64,000 nucleotides of DNA from Mycobacterium sp. (lineage in GTDB: Bacteria; Actinomycetota; Actinomycetes; Mycobacteriales; Mycobacteriaceae). Under the pieces are notes generated by a model. That model searched no databases and had not been told where the DNA came from. It worked only from the letters and a program-made list of their open reading frames with translations. Positions within the stretch are counted from its first letter, which is position 1, and the number at the start of each line of letters is the position of its first letter. The translations under genes were made by a program, and so were the position numbers. Where the stretch lies: contig NZ_SCRH01000026.1 of NCBI RefSeq assembly GCF_004298145.1, positions 1-64,000 of the forward strand, read 5' to 3'. Positions 16,022 to 24,787 of this stretch are shown here, in pieces.

Positions 16022-17734
16022 TTACGCCAGCACCCCGGCATCCCGACTGACACAAGCTGGGCAGCGGTGAGGCTGGCGGCCGCGGACCCGCGGGCGCTCC
16101 CAGGTCTCCAGACAGTCTGTGCAGACCAGTGTTTGCATGGCTGGCGGAGGCGCCGCAGCGACGTTGTCCATGAGCAGTTGACGTTTCGCCGTCGGGTCCG
16201 TCTTTCGTGCCGCTCCGCGGCATCCGGGACATACGGGATTGCTGGAGCGGCGGGCCGCCATCCACGAGGTGCCGCACTCTCTGCACACCTCGGCGACACC
16301 GGTAGTCGAAAATCGGGTCACGGCCAGCGGAGCCCCAGTGGTCAGTGAGTGACGGAAGTCGGCGAGAGTGGCGACCGGCGTTCCGTGACGGCGAGCGTTG
16401 CTAATCTTGGACGATTGGGAGGCGACGTCAGCAGTAATGACCAGGCCGCATGATTTAGTGAACGAGTCTTTGGCAATGAGGCCGTGCTCGCGGGCTTGGG
16501 GGTATAAAACGGTCTCACGGTCGATCAAGTTGCCTGCGCCGTCGACCGCGGCACCCGTGAAACACACCTGCATCCCAGGTTGGAGCGTGATTTTGTCTTC
16601 GATCAGCCGGTAGGGGGTGGTGCGGCGGGTTACCAGCTGATCGTCGAGGTCGAGCAGCGCCGCTAGCCTGCAGAGCTGATCGAGTTCAACGTCGGTGACG
16701 ATGGAGTCTTCCAGTGCGGCATCGATCAATCCGTTGAGGAACTCACGATGCGCCCGCTCACGGCGAGCGGTATCTAGGCCGAGTTCGTCGGCGAGATGGG
16801 CCAGTTCACGTCGCTCGGCCGCGGTGAGTTGCAAGTCTGCTACTGCCCGGTCGAGCAAGGTCACATACGGTGCCACGTCGGAGTGGCTGCAAACGCCGCG
16901 GGCCAAGTCGGCGAGATAGGGGGCCTCGACTCTGGCCTCGGTAAATCCGTCGCGGGTCAGTACGCGCCGGGGGACCTCGTCCTGCACAGGTCGGGCAACA
17001 ACCGGGTGACAAGTTGTCGTAAACGCCTCAGCCACGGCCAGCAGAAGCTGGCCGGTAGACCGGGCATCGTACAGAGCACGGTGTGCACCCTGCTGGGCAA
17101 TGCCGTATTCAGCGCACGCAACTCCAAGTTTGCAACCGGTGGCGTCCAGGGTGTCTAATCCCTGTCCCCAATCAACATCGATGCCCGCACGGACCAACTC
17201 ATGGCCCAGCATTCGAGTGTCAAAGCGCAAGTTGTGACCAACAACAACGCTCCCTGTCAGGCGCGCGGCGACATGTCCAGCGATGTCGTCAAACGCCGGA
17301 GCATCGACCAGCATTGAGGCGGTGATGCCATGGATCCAGGTCGGCCCCGGATCGCGGTAGGGATTCACCAGGGTGTCGAACTCGTCGATCACCCGCCCCG
17401 AGGACTCCATGACGATGATGGCGATCTCGACGACGCGGTCGGTCCGGTAAAGGCCTGTGGTCTCGACATCGATGACCGCTACGCGATCGACACCGGCTAG
17501 CACGTTTTCGAGACCGCTGCGGTTGATGATTTTTGTTCGGGCATCATCAACTTCGGCCGGGACACGTTTTGTCGACCTGACCGTTTCTCGACCCGGAGGG
17601 AAACTTTCGTTGTTGGGTTCGGGCCTTGCCTGTGGCGCTGGGGGGTGTGTCCATCCTGTCCACCGTGCGCCATCCCACCATCGCAGCTCCGCCCTGCGCC
17701 AAGGATCGGGATACCAGTTAGCCGGTGCAGACAC
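16022..17734 (-). CDS. DEDDh 3'-5' exonuclease with N-terminal DUF2510-like, BRCT and zinc-ribbon parts
   Basis: 570 residues. Residues about 5-32 resemble DUF2510 (NWYPDPWRRAELRWWDGARWTGW). The exonuclease domain follows with the four acidic sites and His: VIDVETTGLY, VGHNLRFDTRML and GAHRALYDARSTG. A helical middle leads to a BRCT domain (GMQVCFTGAAVDGAG, then GLVITADVASQSSKISNARRHGTPV), and the tail has two zinc ribbons (CRECGTSW...CPGC and CTDCLETW...CPAC). It should degrade or trim nucleic acid 3' ends, perhaps at nicked or foreign DNA. The DnaQ-BRCT pairing is known in bacteria; the DUF2510 and ribbons are unusual additions. It may serve repair or defence. Confidence 0.85.
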   Translation of the reverse strand: MSAPANWYPDPWRRAELRWWDGARWTGWTHPPAPQARPEPNNESFPPGRETVRSTKRVPAEVDDARTKIINRSGLENVLAGVDRVAVIDVETTGLYRTDRVVEIAIIVMESSGRVIDEFDTLVNPYRDPGPTWIHGITASMLVDAPAFDDIAGHVAARLTGSVVVGHNLRFDTRMLGHELVRAGIDVDWGQGLDTLDATGCKLGVACAEYGIAQQGAHRALYDARSTGQLLLAVAEAFTTTCHPVVARPVQDEVPRRVLTRDGFTEARVEAPYLADLARGVCSHSDVAPYVTLLDRAVADLQLTAAERRELAHLADELGLDTARRERAHREFLNGLIDAALEDSIVTDVELDQLCRLAALLDLDDQLVTRRTTPYRLIEDKITLQPGMQVCFTGAAVDGAGNLIDRETVLYPQAREHGLIAKDSFTKSCGLVITADVASQSSKISNARRHGTPVATLADFRHSLTTGAPLAVTRFSTTGVAEVCRECGTSWMAARRSSNPVCPGCRGAARKTDPTAKRQLLMDNVAAAPPPAMQTLVCTDCLETWERPRVRGRQPHRCPACVSRDAGVLA

Positions 17735-18250
17735 GCCGCAACCCCCGTCCGGTGCTCAACATCGATATTCGGTGGTGTGACCGTACAGAGGACGGCTCAG
17801 CGCATGCGGCAATTCGGCCAAATCGGAGCCATGATCTTGTCTGTCTTCGTCGACCGTGCTTTGTAGCGCGGCCACCCATGGCGGTGACGGCACGTTCGCC
17901 TGATGACCGGCGGCGGTGACGGGCTGTCGATTTGGTCCGAGGGGAGCTGCCGCTTCACACCACTGATCAGGCACCGGCAGCCGACCCGATTCATCGATCG
18001 TGGATAGCAGCCGCTGCTGGGCGTAGGACGTAGGCCAACGTTAACTTCACCGACCACGTGATCGACATGATCGTCGGTGTGGACATGTTGACGAGATTCG
18101 GCCCGCCGGGCTTGGTCAACGACAACTTCGAGCAACTACCGCGGCCCGCCTTTGCCCGTCATCAACACCAACGATTGCGGGCAATATGGCGGGTTTCGAT
18201 GGATTGGCAGCGCCGAAGCCGAAATCCAGGAGAATGTTGCGCGGCGGAGG
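17735..18250. other. 516-base stretch with no convincing gene
   Basis: Weak frames on both strands (for example 17797-18135 reverse, rich in Arg, Pro and Cys) read like random high-GC translations and have no ribosome binding sites. The first 100 bases should hold the promoter of the exonuclease gene. Nothing else is evident. Confidence 0.5.
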
Positions 18251-19342
18251 TTATGCGCCTGGTGGGGGATTGACGTGGTACTGGAAGACACAGCCGTCAT
18301 CCCACTTCCGTTGGCGATGATACTTTCCCGTATTGGCTACGGTGACAGCAATCAGGCGACTCTCGCCCACCTCGTCTTCGCTGACAGTCCAGGTGAAGCT
18401 GACTCGTTCGCCTCTCATGTCTGCGATCACGGGGTAGTAATCTCCGTGGCTTGCCATCGAGGGCGTCTGATCGCCGGGGACCGAATAAGCCGTCCAGATG
18501 AGTTCGCGCCCGCGCGGGTCGGTAGCTTCCAATTCGAACGTCACCGTGTTGCCGACTTCGAGCCGCGGCGGTGGGTTGAACGGATCCACCTGAGAAACAG
18601 ACAATGACGGGTTCGACGGAGCGACCACCCCCATGCCGTCGCGAGCGGAGTTCAAAGAGGGGTAGTGGCGATGCGGCCCATCGTTCATGGCCTTATAACG
18701 AGCCAATTGGTTTCGAATTTGCCCCGCTGCCCCGGCCAGCAACAGTCGCTCAGCAGCAAACACGGGGCGGGAATGACCAATCGAGTTTCGGACGTCCAAG
18801 ATGATGCTGATGTAGACATCGGTCCGCTTCTTGTCTTGAAGGACCGGCTTCACTGCGTCCCAGTTCTTATTGATGGTTTTTTCGAGCTGGTAGATCTCGG
18901 TGTAATCAAGCATGTCCTGGGTCACCGTGATGCCGTCGCGGCGCTTGTCTTCTTCGGTCCGCTTTTCCTGTAACTTTGCGACTTCATCTTGGGTCAGGTC
19001 GTCGATCCACTTCGGTACAGCGAGCCTGATCACCTCTCGCAGTGCGGTCTCTGCGGAGACGAGCTCTGCATAGGCGTCGACATCGGAAGAAGGGCTTCCG
19101 GCTGTCTCGTCGTGCGGCTTCTCAGGTACGTCAAGGGTGAAATGCCGCCCTAGCGCAGCGAGGCTGTCGTCGTCGGCGTCCTCCAAGAGGGTGTGAAACA
19201 GGTGGTCGGGTGACCGCTTCGTCTGAATGCCGAACTGCTTGATCACCGCTGCGTGCACAGCCGTCGAGAATTGGTTCTCAAGCTCGGAAACCAGTTGAGA
19301 TGCGAGCCGTACGCGATCACTGGCGGAGAGCCACTTTGACAT
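18251..19342 (-). CDS. HEPN-domain (Swt1-type) protein with C-terminal beta-sandwich
   Basis: 363 residues. The N-terminal 65 residues are a helical bundle (LSASDRVRLASQLVSELENQ...LLEDADDDSLAALGRHF) like the adaptor domains in bacterial conflict proteins. Residues about 90-215 form a HEPN helical domain with the RNase motif Rx4H (R185 to H190, RNSIGH). Residues about 245-360 read as an Ig-like beta-sandwich (RLEVGNTVTFELEATDPRG, VSFTWTVSEDEVGESRLIAVTV). HEPN proteins of this type are usually ribonucleases in abortive infection or toxin systems. Its place in a satellite cargo zone supports a defence role. Target unknown. Confidence 0.75.
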   Translation of the reverse strand: MSKWLSASDRVRLASQLVSELENQFSTAVHAAVIKQFGIQTKRSPDHLFHTLLEDADDDSLAALGRHFTLDVPEKPHDETAGSPSSDVDAYAELVSAETALREVIRLAVPKWIDDLTQDEVAKLQEKRTEEDKRRDGITVTQDMLDYTEIYQLEKTINKNWDAVKPVLQDKKRTDVYISIILDVRNSIGHSRPVFAAERLLLAGAAGQIRNQLARYKAMNDGPHRHYPSLNSARDGMGVVAPSNPSLSVSQVDPFNPPPRLEVGNTVTFELEATDPRGRELIWTAYSVPGDQTPSMASHGDYYPVIADMRGERVSFTWTVSEDEVGESRLIAVTVANTGKYHRQRKWDDGCVFQYHVNPPPGA

Positions 19343-19758
19343 CGCCGAAGTATCGCATTCGATGCTGACGGAGCTTGGCCGCGACTCGGCACCCTCGGCC
19401 TTCTAGGCTTCACGGATCGTGGGGCTCACTCCGACATACCTGTTGACGACTCGCAGGGAGGGCATACGAGTCGGAGACGGTACCTTCGCGACCAGGTGAT
19501 CAGGATTGGTCGAGTGCGTCAAGCACTTTCGGTAGCCATAGCGGCCACACCGCTGCCACGTCCATGTCCAGCCCCTTGCCGCTGCAGGGCCGGTGCCCAA
19601 CTCCTCGGCAAATTCGGCCTGCTTCAACTCAGTCATGGTGGCTACCTTCTTCGCGATGTGGTCATCATCATTATCGCCCGGCGCGCCTTGTTACTCCCAT
19701 CCGCCTTGTCTGTCGGTATTACCCTCGATGAACACTCCCCGACGGTACCGTCGCTATC
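19343..19758. other. Gap between HEPN and UPF0489 genes
   Basis: 416 bases. It holds one possible small reverse-strand gene (listed separately) and should contain promoters for the divergent HEPN and UPF0489 genes. A short direct run of hydrophobic codons on the forward strand near 19640-19700 is not convincing. No repeats or RNA genes are seen. Confidence 0.4.
19403..19636 (-). CDS. Possible small protein, unknown
   Basis: 77 residues starting at ATG 19636 with MTELKQAEFAEELGTG, then a Trp/Arg/Tyr-rich middle (RGWTWTWQRCGRYGYRKC). No ribosome binding site is visible and no family is recognised. It could equally be a chance frame. Confidence 0.3.
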   Translation of the reverse strand: MTELKQAEFAEELGTGPAAARGWTWTWQRCGRYGYRKCLTHSTNPDHLVAKVPSPTRMPSLRVVNRYVGVSPTIREA

Positions 19759-20508
19759 GTGCAGCGCGTCCTGGACATCGATCTCGACTTCTTCGTGACT
19801 CCGCCGGTCTATCGACCTGGGGACACAGGTAGGCCATCGCCGACTGAGTACTCGGTGCAAACCGGCAATGCCGCATTCGACTTCCTACGGCACCAATGCG
19901 GTCTTCAAGGTCCAGTGCGAGGGTTTCTGACTGAGACCCACGACCAACTGTTCTTGATGTGGCGCAAGGCGATCGCTGACGGAATTCTCGTTCCCCCGTT
20001 TCACGTCACCCACGTCGATGCCCACGCCGATCTCGGCAATGGCGACAACGGCTACGCATACGTCATGACGTCGTTGCTGTTCTCCACACCCGAGGAGCGC
20101 CAGTTCCCCTCCCCGGCCCAAGGTGAGGTGGGCTTGACCGAGGTCAATTTCCTATTGTTCGCGATCGCGTGTAGATGGATCAATAGTCTCGAGTACGTCT
20201 ACGGGCCGGGTGGCGGAAGTGACGAGATCGCACCCGTCATGCGCGATTTCGACCTTCACGCCAATGCGATTCGTCTAGCCGCCATGACGAAGAAGAATCT
20301 GAGCAGAGCGATTAGCAGCGGCTTCAGGCACAACGTCGCCGTCGAGCATTTTGAGCCCGAGATACCGTACGAACACGGTCCACGCGAGCGCTTTTACGCC
20401 GACTCTCCCTACGACTTCGTCTGCCTCACCAGGTCACCGCTTTACACGCCGTCAACTGCAGATCCTCTGTACGACGCAATCGTCGACAACTTTATCGACC
20501 CGATTTAG
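19759..20508 (+). CDS. UPF0489-family protein with arginase-like metal motif
   Basis: 249 residues. Two signature pieces are clear: VLDIDLDFF at residues 4-12, and HVTHVDAHADLGNGDNGY near 90, whose DAHAD is the metal-binding motif of the arginase/deacetylase fold. The family (UPF0489) has an assumed hydrolase fold but no known reaction. Its presence in mobile-element cargo is odd. It is divergent from the HEPN gene and convergent with the resolvase gene, 12 bases away. A role in small-molecule or peptide hydrolysis is possible. Confidence 0.75.
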   Translation: MQRVLDIDLDFFVTPPVYRPGDTGRPSPTEYSVQTGNAAFDFLRHQCGLQGPVRGFLTETHDQLFLMWRKAIADGILVPPFHVTHVDAHADLGNGDNGYAYVMTSLLFSTPEERQFPSPAQGEVGLTEVNFLLFAIACRWINSLEYVYGPGGGSDEIAPVMRDFDLHANAIRLAAMTKKNLSRAISSGFRHNVAVEHFEPEIPYEHGPRERFYADSPYDFVCLTRSPLYTPSTADPLYDAIVDNFIDPI

Positions 20509-20520
20509 TCGCGGTGGGGA

Positions 20521-21117
20521 TCAGGTCGTGTCGTCGGCGAAGTACCGGTACAACGTCGCCCTGCTGACACCGAGGTACCTGGCAATCGTCTTCCCCGAGT
20601 GGCCATCGGATTTCATCCGCTTGGCGGTGGCGATGTGCGCGTCGTCGTCAACCTTCCGAGGCCGCCCAAACTTGGTCCCGTTAGCGCGAGAAGCATGCCG
20701 CTTTAATGCCGTTCGCTCTCTGGTCAACTCCCGCTCATACTCAGCTAGCGACCCGAGCACGCCGATCATCATGCGTCCTGCGGGAGTTGACGAGTCAATG
20801 CCATCGCTGGTGGAAATCAATTTGACGCCGCGGTAGGTCAAGGCCTTGACCGTCTCCAAGATGTGCAGCGTGTTGCGTCCGAGCCTATCGAGCTTCCAGA
20901 CCACCACGGTATCGCCCTCACGGACGTAAGCCATCAGCGCGGCCAGGCCCAGGCGGTCATCGCGCCCACCGGACATGATGTCGGAGAACGTCTTCGACAC
21001 CCCGGCTGCGGCGAGTGCGTCGTCCTGCTGATCGAGAGTTTGGGTGACGGTCGAAACGCGGGTGTAGCCGACTCGTTGACCGACTGGGGCTTGGTCGACG
21101 CCCATTTCATGACTCAT
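20521..21117 (-). CDS. Serine recombinase (resolvase/invertase family)
   Basis: 198 residues. The catalytic Ser is in GYTRVSTVTQTLDQQ (S22). Further conserved pieces are VVVWKLDRLGRNTLH, GRMMIGVLGSLAEYERELTRERT and a C-terminal helix-turn-helix (HSGKTIARYLGVSRATLYRYF). It is the small resolvase/invertase type, with all catalytic regions intact. It may invert or resolve DNA at the repeat-rich region immediately upstream (21150-21245). It is probably a leftover of a separate insertion into the island or a cargo switch. Confidence 0.9.
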   Translation of the reverse strand: MSHEMGVDQAPVGQRVGYTRVSTVTQTLDQQDDALAAAGVSKTFSDIMSGGRDDRLGLAALMAYVREGDTVVVWKLDRLGRNTLHILETVKALTYRGVKLISTSDGIDSSTPAGRMMIGVLGSLAEYERELTRERTALKRHASRANGTKFGRPRKVDDDAHIATAKRMKSDGHSGKTIARYLGVSRATLYRYFADDTT

Positions 21118-21149
21118 AAGTATGGAAATCGCAGATTTGCGAAAGTTAT

Positions 21150-21245
21150 TTCCGAGACAAGGTTTTGAGACAGTTCGACGTCGGCGAACGCGGCCGAGTC
21201 AGACCCACCGCTCGGTGTCTCGAATATGGTCTCTTTTGAGACGTC
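21150..21245. repeat. Repeat cluster upstream of the resolvase, possible res site
   Basis: TTTTGAGAC occurs at about 21163 and again at about 21234, with gagac/gtctc inverted pairs (near 21154, 21218 and 21229) between them. The copies are followed by related sequence (gttcgacgtcggcgaac and gtcgaagacgaagcgaac). Resolvases usually act on sites of about 100 bases with several inverted subsites beside their own gene, and this fits. Confidence 0.45.
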
Positions 21246-21296
21246 GAAGACGAAGCGAACCTCGGCTTCAGTGCATCTAAATATGGTGGCCCGAGA

Positions 21297-23063
21297 TCAG
21301 AGCTTCTGAAGGATTCCGGTCATACCGGCGAGGAACACGGCGGCGAGTGCCCAAATTGCGCTTTTGAGTGCAGCCATGGCAATTGCTAGCCAGCCCACCA
21401 CGGTCCAGCCAGGAGCCACGCCCAACGGGGCGGGCGCAAGGACCGAGATCGCAAACATGGCCTTGGATGGGCATGGGTAATCGCCGAGCATCTCGCAGGA
21501 GGAATCGGCCGTGATATCCAACGAGGATGGTTGTTCGTGACGCTGCTGGTAGTGGTGTGCTACGGCCGCTCGCGCACCCGCTAGATCTGTGGGAACTACG
21601 CACTTGCCATTGAGTGAAACAATCACTATGCCTGCAACGACTGTGGCCAGAAGCCACACACCAGCCCGCCACCAATGGTATCCGTAGCCGACGATCGCCC
21701 CGTAGCAAGCTCGCCAAACTCGTTCGCTCCATGGGGAATTGCGGGTCAGGTGCTGGGCGGCGGCGAAGCGGAGGCGACGTGCCATATCCGGGTGACCGTT
21801 GCGTGCGTAGACGGCAGCCACCGCATGCCAAGGTTGCGCTGAAATCGCCTCCGGTGGCGAATTGCGCAACCAACGCCTCGCAAACCGCCAGTCATCGCGA
21901 AGATCGCCATAAACATCGGTAACAGTAAATCCCGTGGCATCAACGGTGGGTAATGCGCCCCGACCCGAAAGCACAACCCGACCGATGTTGGCACCGATCA
22001 TCTGTACGATGCCGCTGACGATGACCGACTTGCCGGCACCCCCGAGTGCCGGTGCCGCAAAAATGAGATCGCCGCCGATAGTTGTTCCTTGGAGTGCCAA
22101 TGCAAGCCCAGTCGGTTGAACGAATGTTCCGCCGTAGAGGGCGAACTGGTCATCTATCCGCGCCGACGATATGTGGACCCGGCCGACAACCATAAACCCA
22201 GCCCTCATGTACAAGCTGCCCTTGAGATGCATGCCGTCAAGAGCAAGTGCGATGGCTCCCCTATTTCGGATCGCGGCCCCATCGAGGCTGAATTCCCCTA
22301 AGACCTCTGCACGCGTCGCGACGACTGCACCCGCGGCGCTGATTCTCTCTGCGTCGATGCCGCCGTCAATTTTTGCCATGTCCATCCCGAGAGCTATCCC
22401 GGCATGGGCTCGGAGCACCGCAGTAGAGATCCGTAGCTGGCCGCCGATACGTACTGCGTAGGCCCGTATACCTCCGATTGCTGCGAACCCCCGCTGCCCG
22501 AAGACTGAACCCGCGACAACAGCTCCATCCAGTCGTAATGCCCAGCCCTTGTGATTTCGTAAGACTGCGCCGCAGAGGTTGATGTCTCCCGAGATACTCG
22601 CGCCCGATAGAGACACACCATGAATTGTCGTGAACCCGTTGTCAAGAAATAGATTCCCATCAATGGAAGCCCGATCCAGTAGCAGGCCTGCCACTTGGGA
22701 GCCGGTCAGATGGATGTCCTTGAAGGATGCGCGGTCCATCACCAGACCCTCACTGAGGCGGCAACCGACAAGGTGCAACGGGTAAGGAAACTCGATGTGC
22801 CGCAAGTCAACTAGATCGTCGAGCGCCATCCCGGTGATGCGTAAGCCCTGAGGATCGAACCGATGGTCTCGTGCCGACAACAGCGTCTGCCTCAGCGCTG
22901 CGGCCGGGATCGTCCGCGCTTCTGGCCAAGGCGCATCTAGCGACGGCATCGGCTGTCCATCAGACCCGTCGACAACCGAACCTCCGATCGCTGCAGCTAA
23001 TAGCACAGAAACCCACTGCTGCACTTCATCTTCGGCGGCTGAGGCACCAAGCTCTTCGCTCAT
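21297..23063 (-). CDS. Beta-helical repeat protein with C-terminal membrane segments
   Basis: 588 residues. Residues about 75-390 are repeats of roughly 20-24 residues, each with pairs such as LRLDGAVVAGSVFGQRGF, LGMDMAKIDGGIDAERI and LALDGMHLKGSLYMRAGF, which predict a right-handed beta-helix. After a linker with DDWRFARRWLRNSP, the C-terminal third carries about three hydrophobic segments (WWRAGVWLLATVVAGIVIVSL, PGWTVVGWLAIAMAALKSAIWALAAVFLAGM). Proteins like this are often auto-named membrane-associated oxidoreductases, without support. It lies 10 bases after the transmembrane kinase gene, same strand. It is therefore a likely kinase partner or effector, perhaps channel-like. Confidence 0.7.
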   Translation of the reverse strand: MSEELGASAAEDEVQQWVSVLLAAAIGGSVVDGSDGQPMPSLDAPWPEARTIPAAALRQTLLSARDHRFDPQGLRITGMALDDLVDLRHIEFPYPLHLVGCRLSEGLVMDRASFKDIHLTGSQVAGLLLDRASIDGNLFLDNGFTTIHGVSLSGASISGDINLCGAVLRNHKGWALRLDGAVVAGSVFGQRGFAAIGGIRAYAVRIGGQLRISTAVLRAHAGIALGMDMAKIDGGIDAERISAAGAVVATRAEVLGEFSLDGAAIRNRGAIALALDGMHLKGSLYMRAGFMVVGRVHISSARIDDQFALYGGTFVQPTGLALALQGTTIGGDLIFAAPALGGAGKSVIVSGIVQMIGANIGRVVLSGRGALPTVDATGFTVTDVYGDLRDDWRFARRWLRNSPPEAISAQPWHAVAAVYARNGHPDMARRLRFAAAQHLTRNSPWSERVWRACYGAIVGYGYHWWRAGVWLLATVVAGIVIVSLNGKCVVPTDLAGARAAVAHHYQQRHEQPSSLDITADSSCEMLGDYPCPSKAMFAISVLAPAPLGVAPGWTVVGWLAIAMAALKSAIWALAAVFLAGMTGILQKL

Positions 23064-23073
23064 CGAATGCCGC

Positions 23074-24771
23074 TCAGTCGCCAGCGAACCATGCTGTTGT
23101 CACCGATCGCACTTGGGTTTGAAAGCCTGGTTGTTCAAATGTGACGGTCCATAGTGGGGTGGTCCGGTTGATCGGATCGCTGCCGCTGCCATTGCCGAGA
23201 ACGCTTGACATCAGATCTGCTCCGCAGGCGTAGTCAGGGACGTATCCGTCGTTGCGACCACGTCGGGCCCCGCCACTGATGTAGTTGCAGTGGGTACCGT
23301 TATCAAGCATCAGCGCAAAGGGTTTCGGGTTTTTGGGGGGTTGCACCGTCGTCAAAAGGCTGGTGTCATACGAGAGGCGGCGGACTTCCTTGTCCCACGG
23401 ATTAGCCATGCACAACATGGACGAGGGGGCCGACGGCCAGCAGACGTTGGCTGCGGCCGCGGATGGATAGCAGCTGTAGATGTTTCCGCTGACAGCCGAT
23501 GGGGATGGAGTGTCACAACCCCCGAGCGGCATGCTGTTGTTTGCAGGCACTTCGGTGTAACCGTTGGTAGGTTGTCCATCTGCCCCCACGGCGACTTCGG
23601 TGATGAGCTCGGTCCTCCCAGTGCTGGTCGGCGAGCCTGGTGGAGGAGTTGCGGCTGCGCTGGTTGTCGGCGATGCAACCAGTGGCCCGAGTGGCTGACG
23701 ATTTGAGGTCGGCGTGCTCGGCGGTTGCTCCGGTCCCCGTTGCCATGGATGCCAGATGATCGCACCGGCGGCCACCAACGCAATTACAGCCAACGGGACA
23801 GCCACGTTGAGCCAGCGCTTGCCTGGATGGTCGGCTTGCGAACTTCGCCCAGAACCGCTCGCAGGCGAGGATAATGATTTACCGCTTGCCGCAGCGGGTT
23901 TAGTCGGAGCGGCACTGGTCGTGGTGCCAACAACGGCTCGTTCAGCGAGAGCCCGGGCAAAATCCGAACATCCGGCAAATCGGGCATCGGGGTCCTTGGC
24001 GAGCGCAATTCCCAGGACGGGGTCTAGGGCTGAAAGCCCTGGTCGGCTGTCCGCCAGTGCTGGCGGTGGCACATTGAGGTGGCGGCTGATGACTACCGCA
24101 GGATTGGAGTTCGGGAACAATTGCGAACCGGTCAAGAGGTGAAATGCCGTGGCGGCCAACGAATACTGATCGGCCCGGCCATCGAGGTCTTCACCCAAAA
24201 GTTGTTCGGGGGCTGCGTATGCCACTGTTCCTACAGTGAAATTGGTCTTCGTTAGACCGCTGATGTCGTTGATATTGCGGGCTATCCCGAAGTCGGTCAG
24301 CAGGATTCGCTGCTCACCGTCGTCATCGAGATGGGTCAGCATGATGTTGGCGGGCTTGATATCTCGATGCAAAAGTTCTTGCTTGTGGGCGTAGTCCAGC
24401 GCGCTGGCGACCGCGGTGATGATACGAACGACGTCTTTCACGGGCATGCCGGACGGATATCGCTCGGCCAGGAGACGGGCAGCATCGAATCCGTCGATGA
24501 AATCCATGGAGAGCCAGAGTTGTCCGTCTTCTTCCCCCCGGTCGTGCACTCCGACGATGTGTGGGTGCCATAGCGTGGAAGCGAGGTCGGCTTCGCGATC
24601 GAAGCGAGCTCGGAATTCCTCGTCTGCGGACCACTCGCGAGGCAGCAGTTTCAGGGCGTCGCGGCGTGGGAGCCGCGGGTGTTGAGCGAGATACACCTCG
24701 CCCATTCCGCCAGACCCCAGCAACCGAATGATGATGTACCCGGCGAAAATCTGGCCGTTGGTCAATGGCAT
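23074..24771 (-). CDS. Transmembrane Ser/Thr protein kinase (PknF/PknH-like)
   Basis: 565 residues. The Hanks-type kinase domain spans residues about 10-275: the glycine loop [13 protein letters not shown], the ATP-binding Lys in DALKLLP, catalytic loop HRDIKPANI, the DFG in LLTDFGIAR, and the activation loop [19 protein letters not shown] juxtamembrane linker and one transmembrane helix ([20 protein letters not shown], about 320-342) lead to a Cys-containing extracellular domain of about 200 residues. All catalytic residues are present. It is the middle gene of a three-gene operon. Chromosomal mycobacterial kinases are well known, but finding one in a satellite-like element is unusual. Confidence 0.92.
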   Translation of the reverse strand: MPLTNGQIFAGYIIIRLLGSGGMGEVYLAQHPRLPRRDALKLLPREWSADEEFRARFDREADLASTLWHPHIVGVHDRGEEDGQLWLSMDFIDGFDAARLLAERYPSGMPVKDVVRIITAVASALDYAHKQELLHRDIKPANIMLTHLDDDGEQRILLTDFGIARNINDISGLTKTNFTVGTVAYAAPEQLLGEDLDGRADQYSLAATAFHLLTGSQLFPNSNPAVVISRHLNVPPPALADSRPGLSALDPVLGIALAKDPDARFAGCSDFARALAERAVVGTTTSAAPTKPAAASGKSLSSPASGSGRSSQADHPGKRWLNVAVPLAVIALVAAGAIIWHPWQRGPEQPPSTPTSNRQPLGPLVASPTTSAAATPPPGSPTSTGRTELITEVAVGADGQPTNGYTEVPANNSMPLGGCDTPSPSAVSGNIYSCYPSAAAANVCWPSAPSSMLCMANPWDKEVRRLSYDTSLLTTVQPPKNPKPFALMLDNGTHCNYISGGARRGRNDGYVPDYACGADLMSSVLGNGSGSDPINRTTPLWTVTFEQPGFQTQVRSVTTAWFAGD

Positions 24772-24787
24772 GAACGCATCCTCAAGA

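Noticed and set aside
17797..18135. Reverse frame of 112 codons
   Set aside because: Arg/Pro/Cys-rich with no start signal; looks like a chance frame in GC-rich DNA.
20521..21117. Resolvase as part of a Tn3-type transposon
   Set aside because: No transposase gene and no terminal inverted repeats of that family are seen around it.
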